A stretch of 10,267 nucleotides of DNA from Gemmatimonadota bacterium. GTDB lineage: Bacteria; Gemmatimonadota; Gemmatimonadetes; JACCXV01; JAHWKZ01. The position numbers were made by a program, and so were the translations under genes. Where the stretch lies: NCBI GenBank assembly GCA_030641505.1, contig DAOWHI010000073.1, positions 1 through 10,267 of the forward strand, given 5' to 3'. The notes beneath the pieces were generated by a model. That model ran no database searches, had not been told where the DNA came from, and saw only the letters and a list, made by a program, of their open reading frames with translations. How positions within the stretch are numbered: position 1 is the stretch's first letter; each line of letters starts with the position of its first letter. Positions 6,477 through 10,267 of the stretch are shown here, in pieces.

Positions 6477-7505
6477 TCAGAAAATCTCGATGTTGATGAA
6501 CCCCAACGGGTTGTCGCGGAACGCCCGAGCCAGATCCGCCACCCGCACCTGGAGTACCCGCAGCTGCCGCTGGAGTTCCTCGTCATGGGCCAGCCGGCCC
6601 AGCGTGCCGTGAGCGCTGTCCAGATGAAAGCGCACAGCCTCGGCTTGTGCTCCCGCATCGGCCAGCGCTGCCTCGAGCTCGGTCGGGCTGCCCCACCGCT
6701 GATACCCACTATCGGGCGCCTTTCGCAACGAGTCGAGGGCCTCGATTTCCCGTTTGAGAGACGCGATCTGCGTGCGCAATGTCGGATCGCGGCGGTACTG
6801 ACCGACGAGCCCAGGTCCGCTGTCGATCACCGCCAGCAGCCGCTCGGCGTCATCTGCCACACGGCTCACAATCGAGTAAAGCTCCGCGTCGGCATCCAGC
6901 AGCTTGCCGGCCGTGCCGCCGCCGGCGGCTATGTCGGCTCCGACCTCGCGTCCGACCGCCACGAGCACCTGCGCCTCGTTCAGCGCTCGCGCGAGCTTGG
7001 CCAAGATCAAGTCCCAATCCGCGCTTGGCACAACCGCGATCGTCGACCCCGCCACGAGCGGGGCTTCGCGCACATCGCCGGCGGTGATCCGGACGTAGCG
7101 TTCGCCACCGAGCCCCAGGTTGGCCAGTTGCGCCCGCGAGCTTGACGTTATGTAGCGTTCAAAGCGCTCCTCGACATGGACCTCGATCCGGATGTCAGCT
7201 GCCAACCTGAACTCGGCCGGCGGCAGGACGAGTTCCCCGGACACCGGCTGTTGCGGCGGACGCGGCGGCACGATTTCGACATCGCGCACCTCACCCGCTG
7301 GCATGCCACCCACCCGCACGAACGATCCGACACGGATTCCGGCCGCGTCGTCGAGCTCGAGGTAGTACGGCAGCGTGTCTGGTAGGAACGGTCCACGTTG
7401 CGATCCGAGTAGTAGCACGGTCACGACGACCGCGGTCACAACTGACGTCACCACGATCCCCAACCGGTACTCTCCCCATCCACGATCGCGCGTCGGGTCG
7501 GGCAC
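6477..7505 (-). CDS. MCE/MlaD family protein (lipid-transport substrate-binding type)
   Basis: 342 aa. A short cytoplasmic N-terminus, one transmembrane anchor (about 16-34), an MCE domain (about 44-160) and a helical C-terminal tail (165-330). The tail ends in NPLGFINIEIF, similar to the NP-aromatic ending I recall for MCE proteins of Bacteroidota-like lineages. MCE proteins form rings in the periplasm that bind lipids for an ABC permease/ATPase (MlaEF type), moving phospholipids between membranes. A proline-rich insertion (about 79-98) interrupts the MCE strands. I chose GTG at 7505, two bases after the metG stop, with AGGA seven bases upstream; a longer frame from 7664 would overlap metG by 157 bases and adds no family sequence. 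No permease or ATPase gene is in the window, so the partners must be elsewhere. A terminator follows 130 nt downstream. Confidence 0.85.
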   Translation of the reverse strand: MPDPTRDRGWGEYRLGIVVTSVVTAVVVTVLLLGSQRGPFLPDTLPYYLELDDAAGIRVGSFVRVGGMPAGEVRDVEIVPPRPPQQPVSGELVLPPAEFRLAADIRIEVHVEERFERYITSSSRAQLANLGLGGERYVRITAGDVREAPLVAGSTIAVVPSADWDLILAKLARALNEAQVLVAVGREVGADIAAGGGTAGKLLDADAELYSIVSRVADDAERLLAVIDSGPGLVGQYRRDPTLRTQIASLKREIEALDSLRKAPDSGYQRWGSPTELEAALADAGAQAEAVRFHLDSAHGTLGRLAHDEELQRQLRVLQVRVADLARAFRDNPLGFINIEIF

Positions 7506-7507
7506 CG

Positions 7508-9103
7508 CTACGTCCTGGCGAACTCGAGTCGCTGATAAACTGGTGGCACAATCCGCACCGAGCCGCCGTCCAAGACCCCCCAACGCAGTTGATCCGCACG
7601 CGGGGTCCCGGCCTGATCGAGCGATTCCAAGATCGATCCCGCGAGGTCGGGTACGACCGGCCACACCAGAGCAGCCGAGAGCCTCACCGCCTCGGCGGCG
7701 TGAGCCAGCGTCGCTGCAACCTCCGGCAGCGACTCCGGGTCACGAGCCTGCTTCCAGGGCGCGTGCCGCTCGAGGTACTCGTTGGTCGTCGACACCAAGC
7801 CGATGATCCGCTCCAACGCGACGTTGATCCGCCACTCGCCCCAAGCTTGGGACACCGAGCCCTCGGCCCCGTCCGCCAGCAATCGCTCGGCCGGCTCTCT
7901 CAACATCGCTTCGCCGGCCCGTCCGGCGATCTCGTCGCGACGAGGCAGCCGGCCCTCGAGGTATCGCTCGACCATTTTGGTAACGCGCGAGTGGAGGTTT
8001 CCTAGGTCGTTCGCCAGGTCGGCGTTGAGTCGCTTGGCCATGGACTCGTATGAGAACGTGCTATCCTGTCCGAGGGTCATTTCCCGAAGCAGGAAATATC
8101 GCAGCCCGTCGACGCCGACAACCCCCGTCAGTTCTCCCGGATCGACCACGTTGCCGACCGATTTGGCGATCTTGCGGCCCTCCCACAGCCACCACCCGTG
8201 GCCGAGGATCTGTTTTGGCAGCGCCCATCCGAGAGCCATAAGGAGCGTCGTCCAGTAGACGCTGTGAGTGGTCAGGATGTCTTTGCCGATCAGATGGACA
8301 TCCGCCGGGTGTTCGTTCCAGGCGGCGATCGCACGCTCCGCGCTGACCTGTGGGTCAGCGATAGGGTCCACCGTGCCGGTGACGTAATTGAGCAGCGCAT
8401 CAACCCACACGTACGTCACGTATTCGTCGTCCCACGGGAACGGGATGCCCCACGCCAACCGCGCTTTCGGGCGCGAGATGCACAAGTCGCCGAGGGGCTC
8501 GCGAAGAAAGCCTAGGATCTCGTTCGCCCGAGATTCGGGATACATGAAGCCGGGGTTGTCGCGAATATGCGCGATCAGCCGATCCTGAAAGGCACTCATC
8601 CGGAAGAACCAGTTCGATTCTTCGATCTCCTCGACCGGCTTGTCACACTCCGGGCAACGGCCGTCGTTTAGGTCCTTCTCGGTCCAGTACCGCTCGTCAG
8701 AGACGCAGTACCAACCGCGATAGGCATCCTGGTAGAGCAGGGGCTGGCCGGTTGGCGTCGTGCCTTCGTAAAGCTCGGTGAGCGCCTTCTGAACGACCGC
8801 CATGTGGTCCGCGTCGGTGGTGCGGATAAACCGATCGTACCGGATCTCCAGCTCATCCCAAGTCGCCTGCCACTCCACCGCCAGCTCATCGACATGTTGC
8901 TGCGGCGTAGCGCCCCGCTCCTCGGCGGCGCGAACGATCTTCTCGCCATGCTCGTCGGTGCCGGTCAGAAATCTGACGTCATCGCCGGTCACCCGATGAC
9001 GCCGCGCCAGCACATCGGCCAGCATCGTCGTGTACGCGTGCCCGATGTGAGGTCGATCGTTGATGTAGTAGATCGGCGTGGTTAGGTAGTAGCGCTCGGC
9101 CAT
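7508..9103 (-). CDS. metG: Methionyl-tRNA synthetase
   Basis: 531-aa class I synthetase that charges tRNA-Met in the cytoplasm. Class I signatures: PHIGHAYT (H19-H22), GTDEHGEKI (48-56), HLIGKDILTTHSVYW (270-284) and the KMSKS loop in the variant form KIAKS (311-315), followed by VGNVVDP. The zinc insertion has one intact knuckle, CPEC (C150, C153). The first reads CVSD (C133, D136), so an aspartate takes the place of the second cysteine. An anticodon-binding helical domain (about 350-500) includes the NEYLERHAPWK motif. The protein stops soon after this domain, so the Trbp111-like tRNA-binding domain of longer MetRS is absent; short forms are common. ATG at 9103 lies 12 nt after the holB stop. 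In several bacterial groups holB and metG are near neighbours, which supports that this junction is genuine. Confidence 0.95.
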   Translation of the reverse strand: MAERYYLTTPIYYINDRPHIGHAYTTMLADVLARRHRVTGDDVRFLTGTDEHGEKIVRAAEERGATPQQHVDELAVEWQATWDELEIRYDRFIRTTDADHMAVVQKALTELYEGTTPTGQPLLYQDAYRGWYCVSDERYWTEKDLNDGRCPECDKPVEEIEESNWFFRMSAFQDRLIAHIRDNPGFMYPESRANEILGFLREPLGDLCISRPKARLAWGIPFPWDDEYVTYVWVDALLNYVTGTVDPIADPQVSAERAIAAWNEHPADVHLIGKDILTTHSVYWTTLLMALGWALPKQILGHGWWLWEGRKIAKSVGNVVDPGELTGVVGVDGLRYFLLREMTLGQDSTFSYESMAKRLNADLANDLGNLHSRVTKMVERYLEGRLPRRDEIAGRAGEAMLREPAERLLADGAEGSVSQAWGEWRINVALERIIGLVSTTNEYLERHAPWKQARDPESLPEVAATLAHAAEAVRLSAALVWPVVPDLAGSILESLDQAGTPRADQLRWGVLDGGSVRIVPPVYQRLEFART

Positions 9104-9115
9104 GGGGACCGAAAT

Positions 9116-9718
9116 CTACGGGGCCAGTGCGCGCAGCGCTTCCCAGTACAGCAGGGTCGGCGTCAGGTTGCTCCAGACGTGCTCGCGGACCTCGATCAGT
9201 TGGCGAGCCGCCATGGAGAGCGCCTCGGCACCGAGCTCGGAAGCTCCCTGATAGCGCGGCAACAGGTCGGGGTGGTGCAGGGTCGCACCCGCGTCGCCGT
9301 TGGCGACGCAAACAGCCAACGTGTCTTCGGCCATCCCGAGCAAGAACTCGAACACGAGCTCGTGTTGCTCCCGGACCCGCGGCAGTTGAGTCGCAAGCAG
9401 AAACACGTACGGGTTGCCGCCCTCGATCCCGGCCTCAAACAGCCGAACCGCAAACTCGCGCAGTCCCAAGATCCCGGGGTCGGCTAGCGCCAACGCGCGC
9501 CCTGGCCGACCACCGGCGAGCGCGATCAACGAGGCTCGGTCCTGAGCCTGGATTTCGAGCCGGGTTTCGACAAATGTCTTGAGCGCCTCGTCATCGACGG
9601 TCGGGATCGCCAACGACTGGACACGAGAATGGATCGTTGCCGGGAGCGCCTCGGGCCGCGTAGCGGTAAGCACGAACCTCGTCCGTGGCGGGACCTCCTC
9701 CAACAGCTTCATCAGCAT
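9116..9718 (-). CDS. holB: DNA polymerase III delta' subunit, C-terminal two thirds; 5' part missing
   Basis: About 200 codons match delta' (clamp-loader AAA+ subunit). LMKLLEEVPP corresponds to the usual NALLKTLEEPP. It is followed by TRFVLTATRPEALPATIHSR, with the sensor-1 region and the SRC motif as S-R-V (31-33 counted from the ATG at 9718), and then GRPGRALALAD and the helical C-terminal domain. The AAA+ Walker A, zinc knuckle and DEAD-like motifs that should precede it are absent. The minus frame stays open upstream to 10159, but its translation there is serine-rich and resembles no delta', because it is antisense to plus-strand genes. The ATG at 9718 is only an internal codon, not a real start. 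A full delta' is around 330 aa, so roughly 130 are lost at the junction near 9720. metG follows after 12 nt. Confidence 0.82.
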   Translation of the reverse strand: MLMKLLEEVPPRTRFVLTATRPEALPATIHSRVQSLAIPTVDDEALKTFVETRLEIQAQDRASLIALAGGRPGRALALADPGILGLREFAVRLFEAGIEGGNPYVFLLATQLPRVREQHELVFEFLLGMAEDTLAVCVANGDAGATLHHPDLLPRYQGASELGAEALSMAARQLIEVREHVWSNLTPTLLYWEALRALAP

Positions 9719-9735
9719 CCCGGTCGGCTCCACCC
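9719..9735. other. Junction between chromosomal holB and phage-like DNA
   Basis: Left of here the minus strand codes for delta'. Right of here the plus strand codes for short, closely packed genes, and the minus frame loses family resemblance. The exact base cannot be fixed by eye; the estimate comes from where the last delta'-like residues (G-M-L-M-K) end and where the plus frame starts to read like protein. No flanking direct repeats or integrase gene are seen. Confidence 0.65.
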
Positions 9736-9845
9736 TCTCAGTCGAGACTGCCCCGATGGGCGAGGAGATCCTCAACGAAACCTGCCCGGTGGGCAAGGTG
9801 TGGGTGGCCCGGGTCATCGTGGAGATCACCGAGACCGACGCCTGA
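9720..9845 (+). CDS. C-terminal fragment of an unknown, phage-like protein
   Basis: Only about 41 residues look genuine, from near 9720 to TGA at 9843-9845. They include EEILNETCPVGKVWVARVIV and end in EITETDA. The alternating hydrophobic pattern after PVGKVW suggests a beta-rich C-terminus such as those of phage structural or receptor-binding proteins, but I do not recognise the family. The frame is open further left to 9579, but that part is antisense to holB and should not be counted. The 102-aa gene follows 15 nt later in the same direction, which supports a real coding end here. The 5' part is cut off at the junction. Confidence 0.5.
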   Translation, partial: PVGSTLSVETAPMGEEILNETCPVGKVWVARVIVEITETDA

Positions 9846-9847
9846 CC

Positions 9848-9852
9848 AGGAG
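9848..9852 (+). promoter_or_regulatory. Ribosome binding site of the 102-aa gene
   Basis: AGGAG on the plus strand, eight bases before ATG at 9861 and just after the preceding stop codon. It supports plus-strand translation here rather than the long antisense minus frame. Confidence 0.7.
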
Positions 9853-9860
9853 ACAAGAAG

Positions 9861-10169
9861 ATGGAACTGTCCGTGCCCGACCGCATGAGCCTGCTGTCGA
9901 TCCTGCCCCCGCAGGGTGACATCACCACGCTGCGCATTGTCCGTGAACTGCGCGAGGCTCTTTCATTTTCCGAGCCCGAGTACGCGGAGTTCGGCATCAC
10001 CACCGACGGGGACACCATCCGGTGGGATGGCACTGTGAACAAGACGAAGGACATCGAGATCGGTGAGAAGGCCACGGACATCATCGTCGAGACACTCAAG
10101 GCCAAGGACACCGAGAGGGTGCTGACCGACGCACACCTGTCGCTATGGGACAAATTCATGCTTGACTGA
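9861..10169 (+). CDS. Small conserved-looking protein, probably of phage origin, function unknown
   Basis: 102 aa, acidic/charged and mostly helical: DRMSLLSILPPQGDITTLRI, then RELREALSFSEPEYAEFGI, a central IRWDG segment, then KDIEIGEKATDIIVETL and a C-terminal HLSLWDKFML. No signal peptide, membrane segment or cysteine. The pattern (ILP-x-x-G-x-x-TL-x-I-x-R-x-LRE, GEKATDII, LSLW-x-KF) recalls a small hypothetical protein that I have seen in tailed-phage and metagenomic contigs, usually beside structural genes. This is memory, without a search. Translation is supported by the ribosome site at 9848 and by the neighbouring ORF ending 15 nt before it. A hairpin follows 25 nt after the stop. No function can be assigned. 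Confidence 0.75.
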   Translation: MELSVPDRMSLLSILPPQGDITTLRIVRELREALSFSEPEYAEFGITTDGDTIRWDGTVNKTKDIEIGEKATDIIVETLKAKDTERVLTDAHLSLWDKFMLD

Positions 10170-10194
10170 GGGAGTCTTTCTTCTTTCTCCTCCT

Positions 10195-10224
10195 GGTGAC
10201 GGTCATCGCGGGGTGGCCGTCACC
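10195..10224 (+). terminator. Strong hairpin after the 102-aa gene, probable terminator
   Basis: Eleven base pairs (10195-10205 with 10214-10224, one G-U wobble) close an eight-base loop of mostly G. Only a short T run follows (GTTTCG), so it may be a weak intrinsic terminator or an RNA-stabilising hairpin. A 20-base pure pyrimidine stretch (10175-10194) leads directly into the stem. Confidence 0.55.
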
Positions 10225-10243
10225 GTTTCGCTAGGATCATGTG

Positions 10244-10267
10244 ATGGCAACCATCCAGTCCGACCTC
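10244..10267 (+). CDS. Start of a further plus-strand gene, cut by the window end
   Basis: ATG at 10244 opens a frame reading MATIQSDL to the last base. AGGA lies seven bases upstream (10233-10236), and the gene begins soon after the hairpin, on the same strand as the two preceding phage-like genes. GTG at 10241 is an alternative start. Eight codons are too few to name a product. Confidence 0.4.

Noticed and set aside
7506..7664. Longer start for the MCE gene inside metG
   Set aside because: It adds 53 residues of antisense-like, low-character sequence. GTG at 7505 has a ribosome site and gives the expected short tail before the membrane segment.
9719..10159. Upstream extension of the minus-strand holB frame to a start at 10159
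   Set aside because: The translation is serine- and methionine-rich with none of the delta' AAA+ motifs, and it is antisense to a plus-strand gene that has a good ribosome site. It is an open shadow frame in GC-rich DNA.

Overview
The window looks like chromosomal DNA from a GC-rich Gram-negative bacterium (MCE/MlaD protein, lipobox lipoprotein, envelope M23 peptidase). The mix of genes and the lipoprotein's architecture remind me of Gemmatimonadota, but that is a guess from memory, not a search result. From position 1 to about 9720 every credible gene is on the minus strand, so the reading order is right to left.

Layout in transcription order: 3' part of holB (DNA polymerase III delta', 9116-9718), metG (methionyl-tRNA synthetase, 7508-9103), a single-pass MCE/MlaD-type lipid-transport protein (6477-7505, 2 nt after metG), then a 179-nt gap with a promoter candidate and a clear intrinsic terminator (6323-6346). 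After it come an M23 murein-endopeptidase-like membrane protein (5374-6297), a 111-nt gap bracketed by an inverted repeat, two overlapping M16 peptidase genes (3946-5262 and 2709-3956), an unknown lipoprotein (1903-2637), and a fadI-fadJ beta-oxidation pair (552-1862 and 1-552, the latter cut by the window edge). The themes are information processing, then envelope maintenance, then fatty-acid degradation.

The last 540 bases differ. At about 9718-9735 the holB reading frame loses similarity to delta', and the coding strand switches to plus. There follow the tail of one protein (to 9845), a complete 102-aa protein (9861-10169), a strong hairpin (10195-10224) and the start of a third gene (10244). 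This small-gene, tightly spaced arrangement is phage-like. An essential holB cut at this point is best explained by a chimeric metagenome contig, or less likely by a real insertion.

Most notable biology: the two M16 genes split the catalytic apparatus. One keeps the zinc motif and has lost the R/Y pair, while the other has lost the zinc motif and keeps R/Y. Also notable are the terminator in the M23 leader and the 17-nt inverted elements around the M16 start. I found no convincing new defence or mobile system, tRNA, rRNA or CRISPR.
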